32,174 nt of DNA, taken from positions 1 through 32,174 of the IMG/VR virus record IMGVR_UViG_3300024324_000050; one strand, 5' to 3'. Below, piece by piece: positions 9,023 through 17,718 of the stretch. The position numbers and the translations under genes are program-made. This DNA is from a virus. Positions within the stretch are counted from its first letter, which is position 1. Each line of letters opens with the position of its first letter. The notes beneath the pieces are model-generated. The model searched no databases, was not told where the DNA came from, and saw nothing but the letters and a program-made list of their open reading frames with translations.

Positions 9023-12000
9023 TTAGTTTTTTTCCATCTTTCCTGTGTCAGGGTTAATACCGTATTCGCTCCAGTCCATAGCAGCAGTGGCATAGGCCAT
9101 TGCGGGTTCACGGCCCGAAGCAATAATGCGGTCATAGTTTTGTAAATCACCACCTGCATCTATGACTCGCTGTCGATATGAGTCAATATCACCCTGGGCA
9201 GGGGCAGCAACCGAATCACTAGCAATCAACCCTTGCATCTCATCACCAGCATAGCTATCCATAAACTCAACATCATTGTCATAATCATAGTCAGCCTGAG
9301 CGTGTGCAGAAGCTTTATCTTCATCACTCATGTCGCTGCTGTCTATCTCACCCTTAAGCCTTTCGTACTCAGGATTACGCTCATCAAGCAATAAGCCCGC
9401 AAACTCCTGGCCACTCCATACGGTGTCAAATACCCCCAATGCTGCGCTAAGTCCCTCCATTTCCATGTTATTATAGAAATCTTTAGTTTTTTGATCGAAG
9501 TCAGGATTATTGTTATTGGCATTTATCCTAGCTGCGGTACTCTCCATAAAACTTGTCGCCGCTTGAGATTTATTTAGCAGATTCTCATGGTCGTTGGTGA
9601 GTTGTTTTAGCTGTAGACTGACATTCGCATTAAACTTATATTCATCAATCTTTGCATTTAACTCGTCTCTGTTAAACGCTTGAGTGGTATCAAACTGGGA
9701 TTGCTCCTGATTTAACGTGGAATCAAACTGATACCCCTCCTCATCTAATCCCCTATCTCTATAATCACTATCAGTATCATACCTGTATTGATCCTCAGAA
9801 AAGTCCCTTTCATTAAAGCTGCTGCTAGTATCAAACTGGAATTGACCTTCAGCAAAGTCCCTATCATTTTGATAGCTGCCAGTATCAAACTGATGTTGCT
9901 CTTCAGCAAATTTCCGATTCTTGTAATCGGTTTCAGTCTCAAACTCATACCGGTCATTAAACAGCGTTTCATCTTTGTATAGATTATCAATATAATCTCG
10001 ATCAGAGTAGAAATCAAGCTCAGACCCCTGGAGGGTTGAGGCGTTCTGCGACCCCGCATTAAATTGATTATTTGTTGAGTCCAGCTCCGCTTGCGCCATA
10101 CTAAACTGATTGCTCATGTCCGCATTATAGCTTGCTGCCTTGCCGTACATTTCAGCGTCAGGTCTTGCAATATCCAGCGCAGTATCGAACATCGCCGCTT
10201 GCCCAGCACTTGATGCCATCGTACTATTCAGCATGCCTCTTGAGTTAGCCGCATTAGATGCTTGCCGTCTTGATGCCTCCATTAACGGATTGCCTTCATC
10301 AACCAAGCCTTGCACCTGACCTTGAACAGTCTGATTGCCTGTCACGTCCCAGTTTTTAACCGGTGCTAAATCAACATCAGCCGCTCGCTCGACAGCAGAG
10401 CTATAGTCCTTATCTCTAGTCTGAAGCATAGCAGAACTTCTGTCGTTAGCACGGCTATCGAAATCAGGATTATACCCTGTAGGAGCGCCCTTTAAAGCTC
10501 CTGTAGGGATTCCAGTGGATACTGACCCTTTAGCGGGAGTAGGTGAAAAAGTGGCATTCGCTTTTGTGGGATACCCAGTGGATTTTTGAGTGGCTCTTCC
10601 AGGCTCACCCACTCCAATGGGGACTCCAATCATATCATTACCGAGCGTTTTGGCTGGTCCTTGAGCGGGTGTAGGTGAATAACCATGTCGATCCTGATAT
10701 ACAGGGGGTAATGGCTCTGGAGGAGCCGGTCCTCGAGCAGGCGTAGGTGAATAACCAGTCGATCCAGTAAACGTTGACCCCATAGGTCTAGGGTCAGCTT
10801 TAATGGGTCCTTGTCTCGGTGTAGGTGAATAACCAGTCGATCCAGTAAACGTTGACCCCATAGGTCTAGGGTCAGCTTTAATGGGTCCTGGTCCCTGAGC
10901 AGGCGTAGGTGAATAACCATGTCGATCCTGATATACAGGTGGTAATGGCTCTGGAGGAGCCGGTCCTCGAGCAGGTCTAGCGGAAGCACGGGTCGGTTTA
11001 ATGAGTCCGCTTTCTGTTCTTTGCGGTCTGTTGAAATCGTTTGCTGTTCTTTGAGGTCTGGGTCTAGCGGAAGCGCGGGTCGGTCTGTTGAAATTATTTC
11101 CTGCCCCTTGAGAGCCACCTGCTGAACCACCTTGAGAACCACCTTGAGAGCCACCTGCTGAACCACCTGCTGGACCACCTTGAGAACCACCGGAACCTCC
11201 TAAGTGTCCAGCCGCTCCAGGTCTAGCTGTCGTACTAAAATACTCTTTAACCTGCTCGTTTGAATAGCCTGTCGCCTGAGCTAGAACGTCATCAGAAATA
11301 TTTCTGTCCCAGGCAAAAGCAGAGATTGCTTCAGGATTATCCTTATTATCTTCCACAAAGCCTCTAATTTGACTATGTGAATACATCGGAGCATCGTCTA
11401 AGTAAGATTTAATCTGCTCATCTGAATAGCCGGTTGCCTCTTTTAGACGGTCTCTAGTCACCCCGTTTGCTATGACGGCGTTCCTGATGGCTCCAGGATC
11501 ATTCATATTCTCGGTAATAAAGTCTTTAATTTGGCTGTTTGATAGAGTGCCGTTGTATTTCTGAGGCTTCTTCAGGCTATCATAATTAACTGGGTTGTCA
11601 AAACCATGCTCCAGACCTGCCAATAGACCACGATCCATGTTTTTCGGGAAAGAAAACTCTTTTACAGAAGGGCTTTCAGTTTCTGGAGGGCGATTCCTGA
11701 CAGGACTGAAATAATTATTAATCTCATCGTTTGAATAGCCTGTTGCTGCGGCTAGTTGGTCATCACTGATTCCGTTTTCTTTGGCAGCGGCTGCGATTAC
11801 TTCAGGATTGTTGATATTCGCGGCAACAAACTCTTTAATTTGACTATCTGAATAGGCAACCGGACTGGCAAACTCTTCTATGCCTGTGCGAGGGTTAATC
11901 ATGCCGCGACCCACTTGATATTGGCCAGGATTACCACCCATACCTTGAATGCTTGAAGCAACGCCATTAACTAAATCGGGACGCATCGCTACCACTTCGC

Positions 12001-12142
12001 GAGGGATCACCATCTCACCCTCTGAAACGTGCGCCATACGGGTGTCCCCATTACGACCTTGACTTGCTAACATGCCCATTCTGTTTTGCGGGGACCTCGA
12101 CGCTTTTTTTTGCGCCCACCCAGCATAGTCTGTCGCTGCCAT
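9023..12142 (-). CDS. Large repeat-rich internal virion protein, 1039 aa
   Basis: Five zones are visible. Residues 25-65 carry the phage motif GDTRMAHVSEGEMVIPREV. Residues 97-145, 199-247 and 254-302 are three copies of a helical repeat with the pattern SxIxxF, NP, AxxxxIS, ATGYSxxQIxxYF. Residues 312-345 are Gly/Ser/Gln-rich. Residues 350-510 are Pro-rich with long duplicated blocks. Residues about 707-834 hold an 18-residue-type repeat built on RxFAExQxQFDT, probably a long helix. AAGGAG precedes the ATG at 12142. The long helical and disordered design is typical of podophage ejection-type proteins; a specific role is not shown. Confidence 0.8.
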   Translation of the reverse strand: MAATDYAGWAQKKASRSPQNRMGMLASQGRNGDTRMAHVSEGEMVIPREVVAMRPDLVNGVASSIQGMGGNPGQYQVGRGMINPRTGIEEFASPVAYSDSQIKEFVAANINNPEVIAAAAKENGISDDQLAAATGYSNDEINNYFSPVRNRPPETESPSVKEFSFPKNMDRGLLAGLEHGFDNPVNYDSLKKPQKYNGTLSNSQIKDFITENMNDPGAIRNAVIANGVTRDRLKEATGYSDEQIKSYLDDAPMYSHSQIRGFVEDNKDNPEAISAFAWDRNISDDVLAQATGYSNEQVKEYFSTTARPGAAGHLGGSGGSQGGPAGGSAGGSQGGSQGGSAGGSQGAGNNFNRPTRASARPRPQRTANDFNRPQRTESGLIKPTRASARPARGPAPPEPLPPVYQDRHGYSPTPAQGPGPIKADPRPMGSTFTGSTGYSPTPRQGPIKADPRPMGSTFTGSTGYSPTPARGPAPPEPLPPVYQDRHGYSPTPAQGPAKTLGNDMIGVPIGVGEPGRATQKSTGYPTKANATFSPTPAKGSVSTGIPTGALKGAPTGYNPDFDSRANDRSSAMLQTRDKDYSSAVERAADVDLAPVKNWDVTGNQTVQGQVQGLVDEGNPLMEASRRQASNAANSRGMLNSTMASSAGQAAMFDTALDIARPDAEMYGKAASYNADMSNQFSMAQAELDSTNNQFNAGSQNASTLQGSELDFYSDRDYIDNLYKDETLFNDRYEFETETDYKNRKFAEEQHQFDTGSYQNDRDFAEGQFQFDTSSSFNERDFSEDQYRYDTDSDYRDRGLDEEGYQFDSTLNQEQSQFDTTQAFNRDELNAKIDEYKFNANVSLQLKQLTNDHENLLNKSQAATSFMESTAARINANNNNPDFDQKTKDFYNNMEMEGLSAALGVFDTVWSGQEFAGLLLDERNPEYERLKGEIDSSDMSDEDKASAHAQADYDYDNDVEFMDSYAGDEMQGLIASDSVAAPAQGDIDSYRQRVIDAGGDLQNYDRIIASGREPAMAYATAAMDWSEYGINPDTGKMEKN
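10671..10975. repeat. Nested A-B-B-A DNA duplications inside the 1039-aa gene
   Basis: A roughly 70-bp block starting GTAGGTGAATAACCATGTCG occurs at 10671 and again at 10905, nearly identical. Between them a second roughly 75-bp block starting GTAGGTGAATAACCAGTCG occurs at 10743 and 10821. All preserve the reading frame and encode GYSPTPA and ADPRPMGSTFTGST repeats. The near identity at DNA level indicates recent duplication or conversion. Confidence 0.9.
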
Positions 12143-12201
12143 TTTGAAACTCCTTGTTATGTTCCAGCACCATCCTGCGCTGGGTTTAGCGAACCTTGAT
12201 T

Positions 12202-12218
12202 GCTAACTATTTGTTAGC
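12202..12218. other. Perfect hairpin GCTAAC/GTTAGC in a 106-bp gap
   Basis: A 6-bp perfect stem with a 5-base loop lies between the 76-aa membrane gene and the 1039-aa gene. There is no T-run on either side, so it is not a standard intrinsic terminator. A transcript-processing or attenuation element is possible. Confidence 0.5.
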
Positions 12219-12248
12219 CATCATACGCTATTCTTTGATAAACTTTAA

Positions 12249-12479
12249 CTACTTAGATTCAGTTACCTGAGTGCGAATAACCAAGGCTTCAATATTCTTA
12301 GCCTGTGCTTCTTCATTGGCCTTGCCGACTTTCTCTACTTTGCGTCCAATCCCTAACATCCCGACTGAGCCTGTTACGAATCCCATCATGACATCCATAT
12401 CATGTAATCCAGCGAAGTAACCGCCAACGCCATAAATAAGTGATATTGCAATGCCTAACCAAGTGATTTTACCTTTCAT
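12249..12479 (-). CDS. Small membrane protein, 76 aa (holin-like topology)
   Basis: There are two hydrophobic segments, about residues 5-23 (ITWLGIAISLIYGVGGYFAG) and 31-46 (MGFVTGSVGMLGIG), then a charged helical tail (EKVGKANEEAQAKNIEAL). AAAGGA precedes the ATG at 12479. It lies between the exported 132-aa protein and the 1039-aa protein. The two-TM hairpin plus charged tail resembles small phage holins, but the 3-TM protein beside the terminase genes is a better holin candidate. It could be an accessory lysis or inner-membrane factor. Confidence 0.65.
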   Translation of the reverse strand: MKGKITWLGIAISLIYGVGGYFAGLHDMDVMMGFVTGSVGMLGIGRKVEKVGKANEEAQAKNIEALVIRTQVTESK

Positions 12480-12503
12480 AAGTGTGTCCTTTGTTTGTTA
12501 CAA

Positions 12504-12902
12504 TTAATTAGCAGTTATACAGTCAATGATTGGTGGTGCAAAACCATCGCAGTAGACTGGCGGTAGTTGCCTAAAATAAACCGCAGGAGAGGGGTCAGTC
12601 AGCTCTAGTGTTATATCTACTAGACCTTGTACGCCCTTGGCATCTAATGATTCTTCTATCAGAACCATCAATGCACAATCGCTTAGTAACTGAGTACGAT
12701 TAGTATCTATTTCACTTTCTAGGGGTGTAAAGTAAACCCCCGTCAGGCTGTCTACTTTGTCACACCTATACTCCCAAAAGTATTGAGACTCTGAGACTTC
12801 ATTCAAGAAGCCTGAGCCAGTGGTGTAGTGGTCTATCTTAGCGCCAGCAATCGCTGCTGCTATGGATAGGAGTAATAGCATTGTTACGATTAATATTTTC
12901 AT
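12504..12902 (-). CDS. Exported small cysteine-containing protein, 132 aa
   Basis: The N-terminus is a clear secretion signal: MK, a hydrophobic core LIVTMLLLLSIAAAIAG, and probable cleavage near residue 20-22. There is no lipobox cysteine, so it is not a lipoprotein. The mature part has four cysteines (47, 76, 118, 128), consistent with two disulfides in the periplasm. AAGGA precedes the ATG. It is preceded by a 139-bp gap holding a strong hairpin and a palindrome, so it may be expressed apart from the tail genes. I do not recognise the family. Entry exclusion, lysis timing or a virion-associated role are all possible. Confidence 0.7.
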   Translation of the reverse strand: MKILIVTMLLLLSIAAAIAGAKIDHYTTGSGFLNEVSESQYFWEYRCDKVDSLTGVYFTPLESEIDTNRTQLLSDCALMVLIEESLDAKGVQGLVDITLELTDPSPAVYFRQLPPVYCDGFAPPIIDCITAN

Positions 12903-12978
12903 TACAATTCCTTTTTAGATTAGCCTCTGAGGGCTAGGGTCATAATATAAGTCCTACTATATTAGTGTTGCTTTATAC

Positions 12979-12988
12979 GGTAGCTACC
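12979..12988. other. Perfect 10-bp palindrome GGTAGCTACC
   Basis: It lies in the leader of the exported 132-aa gene, just downstream (on the minus strand) of the long hairpin at 12993-13028. It could be a protein-binding site or part of the same folded leader. Confidence 0.4.
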
Positions 12989-12992
12989 TGTA

Positions 12993-13028
12993 AAGCAGCT
13001 AACTCATACATAGTACGAGCTGCTGCTT
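12993..13028 (-). terminator. Strong two-part hairpin after the tail genes
   Basis: On the minus strand, AAGCAGC pairs with GCTGCTT and, inside that, CTCGTAC pairs with GTATGAG (one G-U), with small internal bulges and a 3-base loop. Only UUU follows, so it is a weak intrinsic terminator or an RNA processing/stability element, located just after the last tail gene. Confidence 0.45.
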
Positions 13029-13041
13029 ATAGGTTTCTAAC

Positions 13042-13245
13042 TTAAACAGATACTTCACTTATAGGGGCTGTAGGGTCTACTACCACTTCAGGCATTAGGA
13101 ATGGGTAACGGTCGTTAAACGTAAATGCTAACGCCTCTTCTTCCGAGCGCCATGCGTTGTATCGTTCAGGATGTAAGTCTTGTATCAAAACAGCACCATC
13201 TTCACGGGTTACTGTAAGGATTCCATTTTCAAATAATTTAATCAT
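13042..13245 (-). CDS. Small tail-cluster protein, 67 aa
   Basis: I do not recognise the family. The protein is acidic and compact (TREDGAVLIQDLHPERYNAW, then a Pro-rich end). The ATG overlaps the stop of the 94-aa gene (ATGA), with AGAGG upstream, so the two are coupled. Position at the end of the tail-fibre group suggests a tail accessory or assembly factor, but no motif supports that. Confidence 0.6.
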   Translation of the reverse strand: MIKLFENGILTVTREDGAVLIQDLHPERYNAWRSEEEALAFTFNDRYPFLMPEVVVDPTAPISEVSV

Positions 13246-13526
13246 ATTGCGTATACCTCTATAAATAGGGTCGTGTTGGAGTTATTGGTATAAAAAACAG
13301 TTCCCGCTGGAAATCTAATCCCTGAAGAGACAAGTATGGGTGCAGAGCCTCCGACTGTGACGTTTACTGCGTTTATAACTGCATGGCCGGAAGTTGTGTT
13401 GCTCGCTCCATAAATACCAGCTTTCAATAGACCATAATGCCCTGATGGTATGCTGTAGGCAGTAGTTTGGACCACTACCGTTGTTATATAATCTGATGAG
13501 CTTGATGCTGTTGATATTAATGCCAT
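13242..13526 (-). CDS. Small beta-rich tail-associated protein, 94 aa
   Basis: The composition is Ser/Thr/Val/Gly-rich with alternating hydrophobic residues throughout, suggesting a single beta-sandwich domain (VVVQTTAYSIPSGHYGLLKAG, FPAGTVFYTNNSNTTLFIEVY). AAGGA precedes the ATG at 13526. It follows the 407-aa tail protein by 14 bases. The C-terminal pattern resembles small phage adhesion or fibre-accessory domains. No catalytic residues are seen. Confidence 0.65.
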   Translation of the reverse strand: MALISTASSSSDYITTVVVQTTAYSIPSGHYGLLKAGIYGASNTTSGHAVINAVNVTVGGSAPILVSSGIRFPAGTVFYTNNSNTTLFIEVYAI

Positions 13527-13540
13527 AATTTTGTCCTTGG

Positions 13541-14764
13541 TTAATTACTTATCACGCCCGACAAGCGCAAGGGGGATGTTTGAGAGAAATCCGAAGCAGC
13601 CGCCGTGGATTTACTTAGAATAATTGCGGCTGATTTGGTTTCGTATGGAATAAAATCCTCTATTGTAGATCCACCTTCAACTGTGTCATAGACTCTTAAC
13701 TGAGTTTTACCTTGTACATTGTGAAGCCCCATCTTGTAAAAAGTAGAATCTTGGTCAACGTAGCTGTTGAAATCCAAAGATAAAACAGCATGTGTAGAGT
13801 AAGTAACCGGACCAGAATATGTAGTTCCAAGTGTTAGAGCGTCAGACAAAACCGCTTTGTATAAAGTTGTGTTTAATCGCCGATATATGGTATACCGATC
13901 AGTTACAGAGTCATAATATGCAGACCATTTATAGGTTGTCCCCCCAGGGGAAACAGTATTTAGATTGACTAATGTATATACATTGGTTACAGGATTTAAT
14001 ATCATCACGTTAGATGCATATGAAGTCCCTCTATTAATAAGTATCATCCCATTGTTCATAAAGTAGGCGGATGGGTAGCTTGAAGCAGCAATTGCTGTTC
14101 CAGCATTGACAGATGTGGTAGCTCCTGTATTAATGTTATATTTATAAAGGGTGGAGCCGGGGCTGTAACTGGCAGAATAATAGGTGTCGATACCATTGAA
14201 AACAGCCCACCCGTATGTTCTGTTAAATATCGTAGCTTGTGTGCCGTTTGGACTGCCTTGCCGCTTATATCCAGTACAGGTGGAATTACCATCTTGCTTC
14301 GTCCAGAAAAAACTGCCGTCAGAGGCAACTGCAATCTCTGAAGCCGTGCTGCTACCAGTAAGTACAGGAAGTATAGGAGTCGATACTGTCGCTACATCCG
14401 TAGATGCCGTTGATGTAGCACCGTTGATGTCACTATACTTCTGTGTAACTAAAGTAGTTGCATCGTCTAAAACTATTAAGTCATTGGTGGTTAATATAGG
14501 GGTGCTGGGGTATAACCTTGCGCTAATTGTAGAGGATACATCTACAATCTCTGTACCCGAAGAATTAGCAAGAAGGGAAGCGGCCAAGAAATTATTATTT
14601 TGAAGCGCTGGGGATGTACTACCTGGCAATGGACTGCCCACTTGAACATCCTTAATAACATATTGGGTATTTGTGTCAGTAGTCAGAAGAGTGATTTCTC
14701 CTGTACTAGCTACGTCTGATACAGTTATATCATTCCTGTATATTTCTTTTATATTATCTGGCAT
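13541..14764 (-). CDS. Beta-propeller-like tail protein, candidate receptor-binding protein, 407 aa
   Basis: The protein is rich in Ser/Thr/Tyr/Gly. From about residue 140 onward it shows repeated short beta-strand units (DGSFFWTKQDG, GWAVFNGIDTYYSASYSPGSTLYKYNINTG, TYKWSAYYDSVTDRYTIYRR), as expected of a beta-propeller or similar all-beta adhesin. The N-terminal 100 residues look like a separate attachment domain. AAGGA precedes the ATG at 14764. It directly follows the tail-fibre gene, where podophages place receptor-binding proteins. Host receptor specificity is unknown. Confidence 0.7.
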   Translation of the reverse strand: MPDNIKEIYRNDITVSDVASTGEITLLTTDTNTQYVIKDVQVGSPLPGSTSPALQNNNFLAASLLANSSGTEIVDVSSTISARLYPSTPILTTNDLIVLDDATTLVTQKYSDINGATSTASTDVATVSTPILPVLTGSSTASEIAVASDGSFFWTKQDGNSTCTGYKRQGSPNGTQATIFNRTYGWAVFNGIDTYYSASYSPGSTLYKYNINTGATTSVNAGTAIAASSYPSAYFMNNGMILINRGTSYASNVMILNPVTNVYTLVNLNTVSPGGTTYKWSAYYDSVTDRYTIYRRLNTTLYKAVLSDALTLGTTYSGPVTYSTHAVLSLDFNSYVDQDSTFYKMGLHNVQGKTQLRVYDTVEGGSTIEDFIPYETKSAAIILSKSTAAASDFSQTSPLRLSGVISN

Positions 14765-14785
14765 AGTGATTCCTTATTAATCAGA

Positions 14786-15673
14786 TTATGAAAATTTAAG
14801 TGTGGTCGCATACGACCATCCAGGAGGCATATTAGTTAATTGACTACCATCGCCGTTAGGTGCAAGTACAGTACCCCCAATATCGGCATCTTTAAGAATA
14901 GTCGCATCGTATGCTTCAACCGTAACTCCAATATCAGAATCCTGTAAATATCCCTCAGCAGGTAGATAAGAAGCTACCCAAGAACTCCCTCCCCAGACTC
15001 TCATAGAGCTAGTCACCGTATCCCAGTACATCGCGCCTATTAAGAGAGCTGCGCCATCGTTATCAACAGTAGGAGGCGTTGCTTTAGGGCCTAAATATCG
15101 ATCATCAAATTCATCATAGGTAGCCGCTGCATTATCTGCTTGAGTAGTGGCCAATGCTACCTGATCTGCTGCCAGCCCAACTTGGATCGCTCCATTAGTA
15201 GTCGCGTCTATCGCTGATTGCGCCGATTCTATCGCTGATTGCTCTGCTCTATCCGCTGCTGCTGCTGAGTTCGCTGATACATGGAAATACCCTGTGGTAG
15301 AGCTGTATCGTAATACAACCGGAGCGCCAGCAGTGATGTCACCTGCATAAACGGCATGTCCGTGGGTTAGGCGTATTGATTTATCACCCAGCCCATTGAC
15401 GTTAATAGTCGCTGCGCCGGTGTTAGTGTTGAGTGCTTTAAACACAACAGAAAGTCCATCGGTATAACTCGCGGGTGCATAAGGGAGAGCGACCAGGTAG
15501 GCGTTAGCCGTTCCGGTATCTACTGCATAGTTTATCGTCCCTGTTTTTAATTCAAGTTCGGTAGGCAGTTTATTAAAGGCCGTCCCTACTGCGGCGGTTA
15601 TCGCGTTAATATCTGCCGACTTAGCGAGTGTAGCAGGCGCTAAATCTGTGGGGGCCGTAAAAAGCTGGTTCAT
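14786..15673 (-). CDS. Tail fibre protein, 295 aa
   Basis: The N-terminal part (TAPTDLAPATLAKSADINAI; LPYAPASYTDGLSVVFKALN; INVNGLGDKSIR) follows the pattern of phage fibre proteins that bind the tail. An Ala/Gln/Asp-rich stretch (about 135-185) is likely a trimeric coiled coil. It is followed by a short globular end with YWDTVTSSMRVWGGSSWV. At 295 aa it is short for a complete fibre, so the receptor-binding tip may be supplied by the next genes. AAGGAG precedes ATG at 15673, which overlaps the nozzle stop by four bases. Confidence 0.8.
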   Translation of the reverse strand: MNQLFTAPTDLAPATLAKSADINAITAAVGTAFNKLPTELELKTGTINYAVDTGTANAYLVALPYAPASYTDGLSVVFKALNTNTGAATINVNGLGDKSIRLTHGHAVYAGDITAGAPVVLRYSSTTGYFHVSANSAAAADRAEQSAIESAQSAIDATTNGAIQVGLAADQVALATTQADNAAATYDEFDDRYLGPKATPPTVDNDGAALLIGAMYWDTVTSSMRVWGGSSWVASYLPAEGYLQDSDIGVTVEAYDATILKDADIGGTVLAPNGDGSQLTNMPPGWSYATTLKFS

Positions 15674-17718
15674 CGGGTCAATCTCCTTCTTGTATAATGC
15701 GTAATAATCCCTTGCAGCGTATGCCCTAGGTCAATAGTTGAATTAGAGTAAAACGTAAAACTGATGGTCGTTCCCGTTCCCGCGACGGGTATAGAGATGG
15801 CTGATATAACTTTGCTGTCATAGTAAAACTGTTCCCAGCTATCAATATTCCATAGGCCACCCAGCCCCTGAACATCTTTATCCACCAGTAAATGAGTGCT
15901 GATGTCTGGGTCACCGTAATCAAAATCAGGATGTACTCTTATCGAGGAGTATCCCTCAGAGACTACTTCGATGATCGCCTTTCTGTATGACTTCAATACT
16001 TCTGGAGCGGAAAAATGATTAAAGGTCGTCCTTAAAATTGCCTCGATAGGCTCCCCATCGAATGAGCTGCCTTTATCTGCCTGGTAGACATAACCGTTAT
16101 CCCCGCCCAATAAGATGACTTCCTTACCGGTTGAGTCCTCGCCAGAGTAAGCGCAAGTTATATTATTCGGGTATTTAAAGGTGGTGTAATAATGCGCTAA
16201 TCCGTTCTCGGTATCTGAAACCGTTTGGATAAAGCCTGTGCCGTCATCGGCGTAGTATCTTATCTGGTTGCGAGACTTATAAACTGCGGTTGCAATGATC
16301 TTGCTTCGATAGGAATCAATGGTCGGCTGTACTTTTCGACTGACTGTATTGCTCTCAAAGTTACCGAAATCTTGGGTTGTGCTTATCTGTATAACGCCTC
16401 GATCATCCAATGCGAAAGCAGCGCCTAAATTATTCTGTGTATATGGCAACGCCCCTGTGTCTGGTGCGAGCGAGTTCAATTGAAAGTCGGCAACGGTTGA
16501 GCCTGATAGCTGCCACGTGCCGTTACGCGTAAAGACGATAAGCACATCACCTGACTGCTCTATCATCCCTGTAATATCATCGCCTAAGCCTATTTCATTA
16601 GCGCCTGATATGACCGTCCATTCGTGCGGCGTTCCTACCCCTGAGCTTTGCAATGACGCTTTAAATGATAGAAAGAGTGTTTTCTTGTGTGTCTGAATAT
16701 GTAGCGGTGAATCTTCTGTCATCCCTGTTTCAATAGGGATATACGCATCGCCATCGAAATCAAAAGCAGGATTAACCCCATCACACCCATAGAGTCTATA
16801 AGTGTCCGTACTGCCATAGAAGTTGAATAGAGCGAACTCATATCGACCGCCAGGCGCAATGCTTATCTGTGTTGCTGCACTAGCCGAGGTGCATTTAGTC
16901 ACCGCTGAGACTTGAATAACATTAGTCGCATCAAATGTACCGGTGATATTGTCCAGTATTAACCGGCCTGTTGCATCGTTTCCTGCATAGGTCCCTGTTT
17001 GTAATACCTGTCGCTTAAGTGTGGCGGTTGCTCCGCTAGTTAGCTGAGTGATTGCTGTGCCATCAGGGATGGATTCGGTTCCTGCGGTGAAGTCTAGCGA
17101 GTAATACAGTGAGATTTTAACCCACCCACTCGCGGTTGATTTGTAAAGATCACACGCGGTTGCGCCTGTATTATCTCTAAACGCATAAGCCACGCCTTTA
17201 TACATAACAGCACCGAGGATATTACCACTCCCAGGCACGGCTAGGATGTCGCTCCTATACTCATCCGCTACTAACTCCAAAATAGTCGCGTTCAATATCC
17301 CTGTGGGTGCGCCATTCTTAGTCGGCGTGACAGTAATCGTCGCCTGCGATACACCGAGTACCTCTAGTGTATCGTCCTTCTGAAATGTGCCGGTCGTTTT
17401 CGTGACTGCAATATACCCCGATCCAACATAAATCACTTTAGCTGAGCCGCTGATAGCACCCGTCACTATATTACCCACAATGATAGTGCCGGTAAGATTG
17501 ATGTCTATGTAATGGTAAAATCCATCACTGGGGTTACTGCGGCCATCAAAACGCTCATAGCCATCTACCCGCGCATAACCATCCAGCGTTAAGGCTTCAT
17601 AGTTAATCGCATCAATCGCAGCACCAGGATAGATAGACAGCGCTTTAGCCGACTGATCCAATCCTGACCTAAGTTGATTATAATCAATGTCCGTCTTTAT
17701 GCTGGGGAACCTCATCAT
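15670..17718 (-). CDS. Tail nozzle / stabilisation-type protein, 682 aa
   Basis: The N-terminus (DIDYNQLRSGLDQSAKALSIYPGA, YARVDGYERFDGRSNPS) matches the start of the podophage tail tubular protein B/nozzle family. The rest is a long all-beta protein with repeated strands of the type found in propeller-like nozzles (EWTVISGANEIGLGDDITGMIEQSGDVLIVFTRNGTWQLSG). Its length fits the 600-800-aa family range. The start MMRF overlaps the adaptor stop (ATGA), giving a coupled adaptor-nozzle pair as in T7-like and SU10-like phages. It should form the distal tail tube. Confidence 0.85.
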   Translation of the reverse strand: MMRFPSIKTDIDYNQLRSGLDQSAKALSIYPGAAIDAINYEALTLDGYARVDGYERFDGRSNPSDGFYHYIDINLTGTIIVGNIVTGAISGSAKVIYVGSGYIAVTKTTGTFQKDDTLEVLGVSQATITVTPTKNGAPTGILNATILELVADEYRSDILAVPGSGNILGAVMYKGVAYAFRDNTGATACDLYKSTASGWVKISLYYSLDFTAGTESIPDGTAITQLTSGATATLKRQVLQTGTYAGNDATGRLILDNITGTFDATNVIQVSAVTKCTSASAATQISIAPGGRYEFALFNFYGSTDTYRLYGCDGVNPAFDFDGDAYIPIETGMTEDSPLHIQTHKKTLFLSFKASLQSSGVGTPHEWTVISGANEIGLGDDITGMIEQSGDVLIVFTRNGTWQLSGSTVADFQLNSLAPDTGALPYTQNNLGAAFALDDRGVIQISTTQDFGNFESNTVSRKVQPTIDSYRSKIIATAVYKSRNQIRYYADDGTGFIQTVSDTENGLAHYYTTFKYPNNITCAYSGEDSTGKEVILLGGDNGYVYQADKGSSFDGEPIEAILRTTFNHFSAPEVLKSYRKAIIEVVSEGYSSIRVHPDFDYGDPDISTHLLVDKDVQGLGGLWNIDSWEQFYYDSKVISAISIPVAGTGTTISFTFYSNSTIDLGHTLQGIITHYTRRRLTR

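Noticed and set aside
10630-11190. Leucine-rich 186-aa minus-strand frame
   Set aside because: It is the alternate frame of the duplicated Pro-rich part of the 1039-aa gene. Its repeats are explained by the DNA duplications and it has no ribosome site of its own.
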